Positions 10,941 through 22,411 of a stretch of 64,000 nucleotides of DNA are shown here, one piece after another. Position 1 is the stretch's first letter; each line of letters opens with the position of its first letter. Below the pieces are notes generated by a model. That model was not told the DNA's origin. It did not search any database and saw nothing but the letters and a program-made list of their open reading frames with translations. Both the position numbers and the translations under genes were made by a program. The DNA is from Adiantum capillus-veneris (lineage: Eukaryota; Streptophyta; Polypodiopsida; Polypodiales; Pteridaceae), in assembly GCA_014529385.2 (NCBI GenBank), contig CM043968.1:125199518-125263517 (forward strand), written 5' to 3'.

Positions 10941-13242
10941 TGGTGTACAACTTAGCTTCAACTTTATATTTTGCACAAAAAGGAACTTAGAGCTTGCGGA
11001 ATCAAGTGACAAGATATGGTTATAGCATCACTAGCACATTGTCTTAGGGTTATGGGAGCCCTCTCACCATCCACCCTCTTACAATGGTAGCCAAACAATA
11101 GCCAATGAATCACAAGCAACAAAACAACAACCTTCAATGAAACAAGTCACCTTATGAAGCTGAATGAGTTTGCCAAGCCAAATTGGAGGAGAAGCGTGAG
11201 CCTTTGGACATGAATTGCACCCAAAACTACCAATTCATTGATGTTGGGGTAGATACAACAATGGTAGGAAGAATATCTTCTACTCGCACTCACTCAAACT
11301 AGCTCAAGCTTTTCTATGCACCAAGGTGATGGTGTATAGAAAGCTTACTCTCTCTTTACAACCAAGATAGAACTGGCGTGTGGTACGCTCAATCTAGTGT
11401 GCAATGGTATAGTGATGTCTTTTACAAGGAGGAATGGGTTCTATTTATAGGTTTTAGAAGCCTTGATTAGGATTAAGCCTAATCAATTTTATTAGGAAAG
11501 ATCAAGGATTATGAATTTTATGAATTTCAAATGAGAATGGGGTCTCTCTTTTCTCTTGAGTCACATGGATGTGGGCTCAAGTAAGAGAATTATTGATGTG
11601 GTGCAAGGAGAGAAACTTCCATGGGAGTGAGTGAATTTGGTTTACTTGTGCGGTTGCCTACTCCATATGTTGATAGTGTGGGTGCATTTTTACAAGAGAA
11701 GTTAGTTGTTAGTGGTAATAATCACTAGAATTGTTAGTGATACATTTACAATGGGTAGGATGAGTTGATTTGATGAAGGAAGAGGGGTGAATTAAAAGAG
11801 AATCATTGAGATGGTGAAGCTTTGAAGAAGCTTGAACTCACCCTTGTGTAGATTGTGGAAAAAATGATCGCTGGTCTTCTTCGCTTCTTTACGTCGCCGC
11901 CACGGTTGACCACCACGATGAAAAGAGGATTTGTTGATGAAAAATCCTCAATTTGCAGAAGTTATCATGATTAAGATGCTGAATTTTAGATATTTTTAGG
12001 AGAGGTAAATCAAATTGTAACATAGAAGCAATAGAGAGAGAGACATGGAGAGGGTGTATGTATGTAGAGGTTCATAAAAGAACTATAGGGATGAGAGAGA
12101 AGGGTAATGGTGAAGAGGGTGGGAGAAGCCATGGAAATTGCATGTTTGAGTGAGGGAAGGAGAGGGAGGGATGTGTAAGAGTGAGTAGGTGTGTGGAAGG
12201 GTGAGAGAAGACTAAAAGCTACTTGTGAGAAAAGTGGGCAGACTGGGGTCCACTCAAAAAATCATAGCTCACCGCCGGTAGCTCCAAAAATCATGAAAAA
12301 ATTTAAGGTGATTATTCAAAGCGTGGGCTACATTTTCTCTTTTGACCACCGCTCCAAATTATGAGTGGAGATAGGTGCCAAAATTCTCACCAAAAAGCCT
12401 GTTTTTTATGCCTGCAAAAGTCTTTTAGTGGCCCCCTCCTTTGTTGAATTTGTACAATGCATCCAAGAGTGAGCCCCTCCTTTGTCATATTATAATACAA
12501 AGCATCCAAGTTGCCCTTGACCCATGCATGGAGGAGGATTATTGGTGAATAAAGAAATATATACATGGTGGGACTAGTGTATGGACTATTCATGGACTTT
12601 AGCTCAATGAGCATATGGTGTTAGAATAATGAGTAAAAATAATAATAAAAATATGAAGGAGTTATGGATATGGAAAGATATTGGAATCATATGATATGGT
12701 CCCTCCTTGAATTATTTTGGGTGAAAGAGGAAAAGGTATGCAAGTAAATAATATAATAAACGTAACCAATGAGTAGAAATCAAATTTTTGTTTTCACGAG
12801 GGTGAGGGTGAAAATGTGGGAGTGATTTGTATAAAGAAAAAATATGAGGTTAGAGTATGTACATATTGGCAAAAAATATAATTATGGTGTAAGAGAAGGT
12901 GTACATAGATTTAATAAAACACACACCTAAGTAGAAATATTTAAATAAAATACCAAAATAATTATAAAAAATCCATATATTTATGCCATATATACAATGA
13001 AATATTTACACACAAAGAGGCCATAATATACTTTTATTTTATTATTATTTTTTTTATTTTTTTGGCTCAACTAGCCCAGTGACTAGCTAGCTGAGGGTTT
13101 TTAAGAAGATATGGAAAAATCCCCCTAACTCACACACGCCTATGTACAGTGAAATGGTAGGGATAGCCATAGCGTTTGGGTGAATTTGGTAGGGTGAGGT
13201 AGCTTACTATGGCAATTACGGAGATCCGAAAAACGGCTATCA
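10644..13242. mobile_element. 2.6-kb insertion of unknown class within RNase H, flanked by GCGGT
   Basis: The RNase H reading frame stops at 10643 and continues at 13248 with no loss of sequence. The 5-bp GCGGT occurs on both sides (10639-10643 and 13243-13247) as a target duplication. Read on the minus strand the insert begins TGATAGCC and ends CCGCCTA. With one terminal transition this is TG...CA, so a very long solo LTR or a non-autonomous LTR element is possible. It contains a GA microsatellite (about 10908-10935), AT-rich stretches around 12600-13050 and no convincing ORF. No terminal inverted repeat was found. Confidence 0.6.
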
Positions 13243-13247
13243 GCGGT

Positions 13248-13920
13248 AAAGAAATTTTGTCATTATTTGCTTGCGAATAAATTCACATTTTTTTGTGGAT
13301 CATCAGGCACTCTTGTACTTAGTAAACAAACCTTGTAACACGAGACGAATTGTAAGATGGTTCATTGTGTTGCTGAAGTTTGATTTTACGGTAGTAGTAA
13401 AGGAAGGAAAAACTCATCAAAGAGCAGACCACCTTTCTCGATTACTACATGGAAAAAAGGCTATTGGTGTGGATGATGATCTCCCAGACGCATACCTGTT
13501 TAATATAGAGATGGTACTGAAATGGTCAGAGCAGATTATTCTGTTGTTGACATATGGAATGAATCTTGACGACAGACACACGGTGGAAGACGTTAGACAA
13601 GCACAAAATTACACAATGCTTGCGGGAAGAATGTATCATCATGGAAACAATGGGATTCTAAGGTTGTGTATAGGCCCAGAGGAGTACGACGTGTATCTAG
13701 AGGAGGCCCATACACAAACAGGGGGCTTCCATCGAGGAAATCAAATGACCTATGAACGATTAAGAAGACTTGGAGTGTATTGGCCTGGAATGGCAGGCAA
13801 TGTAGCTAATTACATCAAGAAATGCAACTTTTGCACATCCAGTACCACTGTGGATTATGCCCACATTATACCAAGTGACAATAGCACCCGCATGGAGTCA
13901 TGCTATTGTGGAATATTTGA
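13248..13920 (+). pseudogene. RNase H C-terminal part and first HHCC module, gypsy element 2
   Basis: RNase H resumes with HYLLANKFTFFVDHQALLYL and RRIVRWFIVLLKFDF, then KTHQRADHLSRL, the typical end of the domain. A pre-HHCC linker follows, then a zinc-binding module with His-x6-His, 30 residues, Cys-x2-Cys (HTQTGGFH ... KKCNFC, about 13700-13840). The frame then shifts near 13850. HHCC modules form the N-terminal domain of integrase. This one is followed by a second complete module rather than by the catalytic core. Confidence 0.75.
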
Positions 13921-14810
13921 CTAATAAGGAGTTACCAGGATATTGGTCTAAAGCCAGACAAAAGGCTTTACAAATCGAAGCGAATAGGTACACCATCATT
14001 AATGACCAATTGTATAAAAGAGGAACTGATGACCAGTTGAGGTTAGTTCCTCATGAAAATGACTACTTTCCATTATTGGAGCAAGCTCATGCAGGCATAG
14101 CAGGAGGTCATTTTTCAGCGGAGAGAACTGTAAAAATCATTATGGTTGCAGGCATATGGTGGCTGACCATGATTCAAGATGCAGCAGAATTCGTGAAAAG
14201 GTGTGATGAATGTCAACGCACTAAGGTGCCAGTTAAAAGAGACGAAATGCCTTTAAGACCAATGATGAGTGCTCGAGCATTTCCTAAATGGGGATTGGAC
14301 TTTGTTGGTCCTATTACTCTACCAGCTTATGGTTCACAAGTACAATACATCATAGTGGCCACTGATTACATGACCAAATGGATGGAAGCAAAAGCCACAA
14401 CGAAAGCAGACGCTAGAACCACGGCACAATTCTTATATGAATATGTGTTTACATGTTATGGCCTTCCAATCGAGCTGGTGAGTGATAGAGGGACACACTT
14501 TGTAAATGAAGTTATCGAACATCTCTTGACTGAGTTTATGGTAATTCATCGCAAATCTGCACCCTACCATCCACAAGCCAATGGCCAAGCAAAAGCGACC
14601 AACAAAATACTGTGCACAAATCTTACGAAACTGGTTAGTGAAACGAGAATGGACTGGGATCAAATGCTATATTCAGCATTGTGGGCCTATCGAGTTGCAT
14701 ATAAAACAACACTCAATTCTACACCGTTTAATATGGTGTATGGGTTAAATGCAATATTGCCTATTGAATTTTTGATTCCCACACTATGGGTAGCTAAACA
14801 ATTGGACTAG
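13830..14810 (+). pseudogene. second HHCC module and integrase core, gypsy element 2
   Basis: A second pre-HHCC linker (YTIINDQLYKRG) is followed by a second zinc module with the same spacing (HAGIAGGH, 30 residues, CDEC, about 14086-14215). The DDE core has Asp in GLDFVGP (14298-14300) and Asp in VSDRGTHF (14484-14486). The third residue is Lys instead of Glu, in NGQAKATNK (14592-14594), so the active site is dead. ALWAYRVAYKTT and TPFNMVYG, typical of plant gypsy integrase, follow. The frame ends in TAG at 14808-14810, where the family has Trp (LDW), and continues in the same frame. Confidence 0.85.
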
Positions 14811-15245
14811 ATGGGCCATGAGCTTTCAAAACGGCTAGATGACCTTGAAAAATTAGATGAGTTACGACTCAATGCAGTAGCAGCCATTTATGCAAAAAAA
14901 AGACAACAGAAAGAGTTTTTTGACAAACATGTCAAAAACAAGGACTTTAAAACGGTCGACTATGTCTTGGTATACACCCTTAAACAGCATGCCAAGAAGC
15001 TAAAGAAAAGAGGAATGGGGCCTTATTTGATCCAAGAAATCTCGTCTAGCGGAGCAGTAAAACTGTCGACATTAGATGGAAAAGAAATGCCGAATTGGAT
15101 TAGTGGGTGTCGTTTGAAAAATTATCATCTATCTATAACTCCTGGAATGTTGTTTCAATTGCATTACGAAAAAGCCTATAGACAGGAACAACAACAACTT
15201 CAGGACCAAGCACAACAAGAAGCCAAGGAACGCATTGCTAAGTGA
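14811..15245 (+). pseudogene. integrase C-terminal domain, gypsy element 2
   Basis: The frame continues directly from the core after the TAG at 14808-14810. It contains a helical LSKRLDDLEKLDELRLNAV stretch and then a GPY/F-like module (KKRGMGPYLIQEI ... LDGKEMPNWISG), ending in RLKNYH. This domain binds DNA and helps in target choice. A Gln-rich tail (about 15180-15240) follows. There is no chromodomain. Confidence 0.8.
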
Positions 15246-16017
15246 AAAGCAGTTTCTAAGGACAATAAACATGGTCACACCAATGATGACTGAAGAATAT
15301 CCTCTTTCAACATTCCAAACAATCGAAGCGGATATACAAAGCAAAGAACTAGCAAAGACAATAACAAATTTGATGGCTCAGGACGAGAACACCATTGACA
15401 CTTTAGAAAATACGTGGTGTAGTCCTTACATAAAAGCATATGTAGGCACAGAACAATTCAAAATCTATGCATTGCTTGACACTGGGGAAAAATTGAGTAT
15501 CATTAGCTTTGAGCTCTTTCAAAAACTTGAACCAATGACAAAATACCCGGATACACACAGGTTGAAAGTAGCATCGGGCGATGAAGTGACCACGTTGTAC
15601 TCTATTATGTTACCAATCACAGTGCAGGGACACACATACACTCATAAGTTCCATGTACTGCCACCAATTAGATCATCAACGCCGTGTATCTTAGCAGTGT
15701 CGTGGATGAAAGCTAACAGGGTATTCATTGATTTGGATACTAATGAAGCATTTTTCAGAAATGAAAACTTTTCAGAACCCTTCTTATCATATGATAAATA
15801 TATGTCAATGTGGAGACAGGAGTCAATACATCCGCAAAGCATTGATCAACAACAAACAAAGTTTACATGGCAAGAAATGTATTATCAAAAACCAACAATC
15901 ATGCAAGGAACCAGGCAAGTTTGGGTACGACGTACAGATCTAGCCGAGGCACAATTTTTGGGAAAAGAATATGCCCTCGTAATTAATCAGAATTGGGGAC
16001 CAAATGATCATATATGA
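15235..16017 (+). pseudogene. second retropepsin-like domain, downstream of integrase, gypsy element 2
   Basis: An uninterrupted frame of 260 codons overlaps the integrase tail by 11 bases in another frame. Residues about 75-165 look like a retropepsin: IYALLDTGEKLSIISFELF (a DTG active-site loop), LKVASGDEVTTLYSIMLPI (flap region) and CILAVSWMKANRVFIDLD (the place of the usual ILG-x-DWL). Retropepsin folds normally precede RT, and element 2 already has one at 7866-8219. The final part (WVRRTDLAEA) is unassigned. Whether it was expressed as a separate ORF or by frameshift cannot be told. A captured clan-AA protease from another element is an alternative. Confidence 0.6.
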
Positions 16018-16566
16018 GCCCCTAGGGATGTGTATATACTATAAAGCGAGTCAAAACTGGCCAAAAGCCGTCGAAAAACAGCAAAAAATAGGCCAAGGTT
16101 GACGATTGAGAGAGCGAGAATGTACATAGACGAGAGAAAATTGAGCTACAAAGTTTTTTTCTATTCATTGATATTTTTATAGGTTAGAATTGCTATTTTC
16201 GGGTTATTTATTTGCTTTATTTTAGCCATTTTCTAGCAAAAAATATAGAAAAAAATCCATAATCCAGAGGGGAACACAACAGAAGAGACGCCTGATCAGA
16301 GAAAGGTAAAGAAGATAGAGAAAAAATATGGACTACGAAGGTGACAAGGCAAAAATGGCCACCGTCGTGACGGGACCTCCAAAAGGAGAAATCTGCAAAA
16401 ATTGTAGAACTGGAGCAAACGAGGTCCAAATCAGGAAATTTGCGAGCCTAAACCGCATCTTGCAAAAAGTTATGGCCACAGGTCAAAGATGGGAAAATTT
16501 CGTGTCGGAGTCTCGATTACATATAGAGAGGCTAGGCTAGAAATCTCTCATTTGAGTCATTTTCCA

Positions 16567-16609
<43 letters not shown>

Positions 16610-17495
16610 CCCTACAGCAGCTGAGACTTCCAGGAGCTCATCCATCATGCACGGTCACCAGATCGACATCAGATATGACAGGTATGCTCGTCAACATTGA
16701 CTCTAAGTGTTGTTTACTTCAGTTAGTCGCAAAACCTTGCCAGCACCACCATCACAACCTGTGCACACATACGGTAGACCGGTTGTTAGGAAGACCTAGA
16801 GGCCACCAAATGCAACCAAAATTGAAAGGCACAATGCCTATAGCTTAGGGATCAAGCCTATGACCTCGAAAAGCGCGAAGGAAGCCGCCCAGAAAACCCT
16901 AATTTAATAGGGCCTGCAGAAGGGCAGCTGACCCAAAGTGATCGGAAATGAGCCAAAACTCATAGGCAGCAAGCCAATAACCTCGACAAACCAACTGAAT
17001 GGTTAGACCATGAAAAAGTTCTTTGAAACAGAGCCTAAAGTCCCTATCTGACGAAAACTGCGCAAAGCGTCACGATACTCTAACGGGCCGACCAAGTGAC
17101 CAAATGACACCAAATTTGACAAGGTACATCCAAAAGAGGTCAACTACGAGTTGGAATGTGGCCACTCAAGAAAAAATCTCTTCCACGAGGGCAAACGCCA
17201 GCAATAGGCCAAAAAGACGTCCAAACGGGTGTCCTTGATGATGTAAGCACCAAAAGAAAAACCGACTGCTTTGACGGAAGGTCAAAAGGAAAGGAAAGTT
17301 AGCCTGAGTCATACAATGACCAAAAAGAACGGTGACCATCACATTCTACTCCGACTCCAGAAACAGCTAAGTGCTGCAAACAGGGAGTACACTTTTCCAA
17401 ATTGGTTAAGACTTAATGTGTGTGTCTAGGAGAGCCTACTAACACCATTGTGGTCAACTAACATCAAAAAACTTGAAAAAATGACTAGATGTTGA

Positions 17496-18302
17496 GTCTA
17501 TCGCGATAGACTTTCTCATACACTTAGACAAGTAAAATTTTGATTGTGACTTCATAAAGGGTGCTAACAAGGACTAATGACCCCAGATATCAAATCAAAG
17601 TGAAAAATTGCTCTATCTTGACCAAGTAACTGAGTCTATCGCGATAGACCAGGTACTCTTATCTTTGGGGGGAGGCTTTTCAAAAAAATTCACAAGGATA
17701 GACTTGGGAAGCATATGGTGGCAGTACACCAAATTTTGAGACAAGATGGACTCATATGACAAGCAGAGATAGACTTGATAGCAACTTGCAGTCAGAACAG
17801 GACACCTCAAGGGCAGACGGTTAAAATTCACATGTGAGAGGTCAAGGAACCTTACATCAACTAGGAGAAGGCAGACAGATGACTACAGAGCCAAAATATA
17901 ACAAAATGACACTAAGTCCTAGTCTATCACGATAGACTAAGCAGAATGATACAGGGCCATCTGATCAAAAATTGGAATCAACAGTTGGCTTCAGCATGAT
18001 GCAAGAGGGCTACCCACTAAGTTTGAGCCCAAAACAACACAAAATGAGGGAGATAGACCAACATCTCCTTGGGAAAATCTGAAAAAAATGAAAGTTGATC
18101 CAAAAGGGGGTCACTTGACATCCACTTGAGATGGAAATGGGATCAGATCATGTACAAGACATGAGGAACCAAATGGTGGAGTCACATGTGGAAAATATAT
18201 CTCCTGTCAAAAGATAGCTTGTCTATCACGATAACCAAATGGTGGAGTCACATGTGGAAAATATATCTCCTGTCAAAAGATAGCCTGTCTATCGCGATAG
18301 GC
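17496..18302. repeat. five dispersed copies of the palindrome GTCTATCGCGATAGAC
   Basis: A perfect 16-bp palindrome occurs at 17496-17511 and 17634-17649. One-base variants (CG changed to CA in the centre) are at 17922-17937 and, with a decayed right arm, at 18221-18236. A fifth copy at 18287-18302 differs in its right arm. All lie in the leader between pol and the extra ORF of element 2. Dispersed perfect palindromes of this kind look like dimeric protein-binding sites. Confidence 0.8.
18168..18299 (+). repeat. 66-bp tandem duplication containing the palindrome
   Basis: The segment starting ACCAAATGGTGGAGTCAC at 18168 is repeated head to tail at 18234. Each unit ends in a copy of the TCTATCRCGATA palindrome. 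Confidence 0.9.
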
Positions 18303-18584
18303 TAGGCAGAATTTGCAAATGAACTGATTTTCAATTTGTAACTATAGGGTGACCTTACATGCCCTATACACATACAACACACAAAATTTCAAGGCATTTG
18401 GACATGTTCTCCTTTATCAACAACATTAATTTGAAGCCGTCAGAGTCAGACACTGAAAGAGCTTGCCTATCTGCTAACATTTTTCATTAACTCATCTCGG
18501 GATTAAGAAGGCTCACCTGGATGCATGCTTAAGTGGTAATCGATTTAGAAAAGAAGTACTATGTTTGTACATTAACCGTTACTT

Positions 18585-21500
18585 GTGAATACAGGATCCA
18601 TGGACTCTTCTCCGGGAAAAAGAAAAGGCAAGAACCTGGCAACGGAGGGTGCAATACCCTATACACTTCTACCCAATTCATTAAAGCCAGCAGCCACATG
18701 GATACCTGCAGAAGTGCAACAGGCAACAGCTTTCCAAATCTACCAAGGTTCCTATGTGGATGACAAAGGAAATTTAGTGGATGCAGTAATGATCCCCAAG
18801 GAGGCAAAAAACTACCTGAAAAGATCACTCCAGAGGTCATGGCTGAAGAAAGTTGGCATGTGGAAATTTGTTTCACTACCACCAGTGGGGATAGATTTCA
18901 AGAGGGTATAACAACTAATTGAGACTATCCAAGAAGACGGAACTTGCAGGGTTACAGGAATGGATAATGAGATGATGGAGATTCAAATCACCAAAGAAGC
19001 GTTAAAATTGTCTGATCAGGGAGCCAACATGAGAGAAAGGAGGAAGAATCTAACAGTCTACCTGCAAAGATCCAAACTGCCTTCTTTGGAAATCATAGCA
19101 AACCCGGAAGTAAGAGAACTGACACAGGTATACAGTCAATGTTTGTTGAGCTACAAGACCACCTAGATACACTACACCACACGGGGTCATCTCAACAACA
19201 ATGACATGGGCTATGGGAATGACACATGAGTTCTATATAGATTATGCATCATATCTGTTTGAGGAAGTCGCAAAGCTACGGCAGGACATGCCAAATTACA
19301 TTGCAGGAGGAGAAGTCCTCACCAGAATAATATATTAGGCCATAGGCGCGGCAAATCAACTACCACCTGCTCCTCAACACAATAACTGGCTTGTGTTACG
19401 AGAGAATATTGAAGACAGACCACAAAGGTGAGTACCGGCCTCTACTAACACCAACAACACCAGATTGCAAAAGGTAGCAAAGATGGAAAGAATGCTAGAA
19501 GGCTTTGTACTAGAGAGATCTCTACGAGGCGATGTAGGCGCCACTTGGAGACCCTCTAGTAGTACTTACACATTAATAACAAAGAATAAACACAATCCAG
19601 CTTTTGAGTTGGATTGGTTTGAGAGATACATCCAAGAGAGAAATGCTACGGATGAGCCAGAACCGCCACTTGAAGAGGAGGATCTCCAAACCTTGAGAGA
19701 TCAATTGAGGCCAACTACACGAGATGAGGAAACACCACCTCCATCTCCAAGGCCAAACACAAGTGAAAGGTGATCAACTCCACCTGTTGACTCTCCTCCG
19801 CATTCAGAGAGCTCACATTGTGATGAGAGAGTTCCTACACCACCCAATGGAGAAGAAGAAGAAAGGTCAGATGGCCATCTAAACACTGGAACAGTATCAA
19901 ACATTGATAAAGGCAAGCACATAAAGGTAGATCTGACAAGAGAAAAAGCTTCCTCCTCTCAAGAAATTGAGTTGGAAGCTACTATAAACCTGGATTTACA
20001 GTCAATGGAGACTCTACTAAACCAAACGAGACTGCACTGTCGGTTGTTAGCCGATCAGAACAGGGCAAACAAAAGGAAATTGGAAACAACCCGTCAAGAG
20101 GTTCTGAAGTTGTAGGAGCAACGAGATGACAACCTTAAACTGATCAGCATTAAAGATGCTGAGATCTTGGGTCTCAAAAGCAGAGTAAACCTCCTCAAGG
20201 AAAATTTATAGGAGTCAGAAAGTTTCAATGCCATTTGTAAAGATACAATCAATGTGTTTCTTGAAGATGTCAATGATAGAGATGAACAAATCCAGAGGTT
20301 GATGGCAGAAAAGCAAGATGCCCTGGAGACAGTCAAAAATTTGCAAGTCGTAATCGATGGCTTACAAATTGAAGTGAAGGATTTGAGAGCAGTAACAGGC
20401 ATACATGCAAGGGAGATAGAAAGAGCAAAGAAACAAAAAAAGTTGCTACCAGCAACATCGATGGTCCAACCGCAATAAGAAGTGGCGGCACTAAAGAGAG
20501 AGCTGGAATTGGAAAGAAAACAGAGATTAATGATAGTCGAAAGTGCGCTTAGAGATGAGGATCAATTGCAAAGGCAAATCTCGGACTTACAAAGTGAGCA
20601 ACAACAAGGACCAGCTCATGACAGTGAAATAGAAAGCCTTGTTTCCAAGTCCATCAAGGAAGAAAATGAAAATTTGCACATCAAGGTAAAAGAGTTAGAA
20701 GAGGCTGCAGCCCAAAAGGAGATGGAATTTCAAACACTCCAAATCAATAATCCAACAATGGCTGCACAAATTGCAAGTCTCCAAACTGCAAGGCAACCCC
20801 AAGGGCAGGTGCGGGTGCACCTGGTTTAAGCGGCCACGGATTTGGCTAGACTGGAAGAACTATATGGGGGTGATGATGACTATGAGGAAGGATCAGAGGA
20901 CCATGGGGGCCCAGATACACAGATTGATCAAGCTGGCTCCAACAACCAAGAAGAAGATGAAGATTCAATCACAAAATTTGAAGAGCAGAAGCTGGCCGAA
21001 GAAATGGAAAAGCAATCAGAGATGATGTGGTACAAGGCCATGAAACTAGAGAAGGAGATGCTACAAGGACTCTCCAGATCAGGCAATACAGCAACAGAGC
21101 TACGGGAAGAGTGGAATGCCCCGATGTTACCCTATGCTCTGCTGAAATATGAAACACTGACACATCAACGGCAGCTAGCAAAGGAAGAACAAGTGCCACT
21201 ATTTGAAGGGGAATTACAGGTTCTGGAACAGCAAAGCAGAATAGTAGATAGCCAGCCCAAGTGGAGGTGTTAGTGGATTTTGGATCATCCTAACAACCTA
21301 ACCCACTTAGTCAATGCACCACCTGAGCTCAGAGATGATAGAACTTTTTGCCCAACACCCAGAACTTATACTTACAACCAACATAAAGCCTTACAAATCA
21401 GAAATCCAACATGGCTGAACTATCCAGTTTTTCCAGGACCAATCGAAGGAGAGAGAATATCCGGTTCTTACATGGTGAAAACCCTTCAGGGCGCCATTGC

Positions 21501-21858
21501 AGAATTCGGAGGCTCTCCCGACCTGTCCTGCAAGATGCTTTGTGAAATAGCTCAGACTTTTTTGGCCTGTCTCACAGCGTTCTCAGAAAGCTGGAGTTCA
21601 AAGTACATGAATACAGAAAGAAACATATCAAAGATATCATATGATCTAAGTGGGCCACCTACAGAGCCAGTTTTGTTTACATACTTCAGACGGCTCATGT
21701 TTTTGCCCAGCTACCATCTCCAAACATTCGAAGAAGCATTTTATACCGGCTTCTTCATGTACAAGTCAAAATTTTTTGGCCCATTAATGGCGAGCGAATC
21801 TATGCAATACGATGCGTTTCTACATCAAATAAACCAAGAAGAAAGACAAAGACATTGA
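18585..21858 (+). pseudogene. extra ORF downstream of pol in gypsy element 2 (long coiled-coil protein)
   Basis: About 1,090 codons. One frame covers 18585-19150, and after a single frameshift (19150-19190) a second frame runs unbroken in phase to 21858. Eight codons in that second frame are stops: TAG 19336, TGA 19429, TGA 19771, TAG 20113, TAG 20209, TAA 20476, TAA 20827 and TAG 21271 (first bases). Another TAA lies at 18909 in the first part. Almost all are one transition from Gln, Arg or Trp. The first 200 residues hold a domain with an EIQITKEALKL block. A Pro/Ser/Glu-rich linker follows, then about 250 residues of heptad-like coiled coil (20000-20760), an acidic stretch (DDDYEEGSED) and a C-terminal domain with WLNYPVFPGPIEGERISGS. 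There is no known enzyme motif. The ORF ends 34 bp before the polypurine tract. Confidence 0.65.
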
Positions 21859-21892
21859 AGACAAAGACAGTCATGTCGTGGTAGACATGAAC

Positions 21893-21908
21893 TAGGAGGA
21901 CCGGGGAG
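21893..21908 (+). promoter_or_regulatory. polypurine tract of gypsy element 2
   Basis: Purine-rich TAGGAGGACCGGGGAG lies immediately before the 3' LTR, in the position where plus-strand DNA synthesis is primed. Confidence 0.6.
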
Positions 21909-22195
21909 TGTTGGAGCCAAACTTGTCCAACTATTGTAATGAGCCCACCTTGTAAAGCCTATCAAATTCCCATTTTTATGTCAAAGACGTCTTATCATTT
22001 TAATCCACTTGTTTGGATTATGTAAAGATTAATTAGCGGCCGGGATCCAGATGCGTTTCCACTTTGTAATTATGATGAGTAGAACTCAATTAAAACCCCA
22101 TGTACATTTTGAGCTAAGGTGACTAAAGTATAAAGGTCACCTTAGAACCATTTTTAAAAAAACATTTTGAATGATTAATCCTGTGTCGTACGAGT

Positions 22196-22229
<34 letters not shown>

Positions 22230-22411
22230 CCTTATCCTCTTCGCTACGCGCATCTCCCTCACCGGATTCATGAAGTGACCACACCATTGTGGTAGCCTCT
22301 CCGAGAGCTACGCGCCCACGCCACGCATTCACATTTTCGAGCTATTCACGAGTAATCCTTCCACGAGCTTGTTTTGCTTGTAAGTAGCACAAACAGTGTC
22401 TGTTTTCAACA
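21909..22411 (+). repeat. 3' LTR of gypsy element 2
   Basis: This 503-bp segment starts TGTTGGAGCC directly after the polypurine tract and ends TTTTCAACA, giving the TGTTG...CAACA inverted ends usual for LTRs. It contains a GA microsatellite (22200-22226). No matching 5' LTR was seen in the window, so the boundaries rest on the terminal motif and on the polypurine tract only. The next bases are ATCAA, the presumed target duplication, whose partner would lie with the missing 5' end. Confidence 0.65.

Larger units (their letters stand above)
16018..18584 (+). other. non-coding leader between pol and the extra ORF, gypsy element 2
   Basis: About 2.5 kb without convincing coding sequence. It holds a GA microsatellite (16569-16606), five copies of a palindrome related to GTCTATCGCGATAGAC and one 66-bp tandem duplication, described separately. 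A short frame at 16328-16540 (GEICKNCRTGAN) has no recognisable relatives. The region sits where an internal promoter or splice acceptor for the downstream ORF would be expected. Confidence 0.5.
6150..22411 (+). mobile_element. Ty3/gypsy LTR retrotransposon, element 2 (5'-truncated, with 3' LTR)
   Basis: In order: gag zinc knuckles (about 6590-6710), retropepsin (7866-8219), RT (9544-10640), RNase H, two HHCC modules, integrase, a second protease-like domain (15235-16017), a non-coding leader, an extra ORF (18585-21858), a polypurine tract and a 3' LTR ending at 22411. It begins abruptly within gag near 6150, without LTR or primer site. A 2599-bp insertion interrupts RNase H. Excluding that, the surviving element is about 13.7 kb, long for a gypsy element. 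The RT active site, integrase Glu and many codons are mutated, so it is dead. Confidence 0.8.

Noticed and set aside
10644-13242. Helitron or Mutator-type insertion
   Set aside because: No TC...CTRR ends or insertion between A and T, and no terminal inverted repeats. An 8-of-10 match of 10-bp flanks exists, but the exact 5-bp GCGGT is simpler.
16328-16540. 70-codon frame with a Cys pair (ICKNCRTG)
   Set aside because: Isolated, in a repeat-filled leader, no supporting homology or phase continuity.
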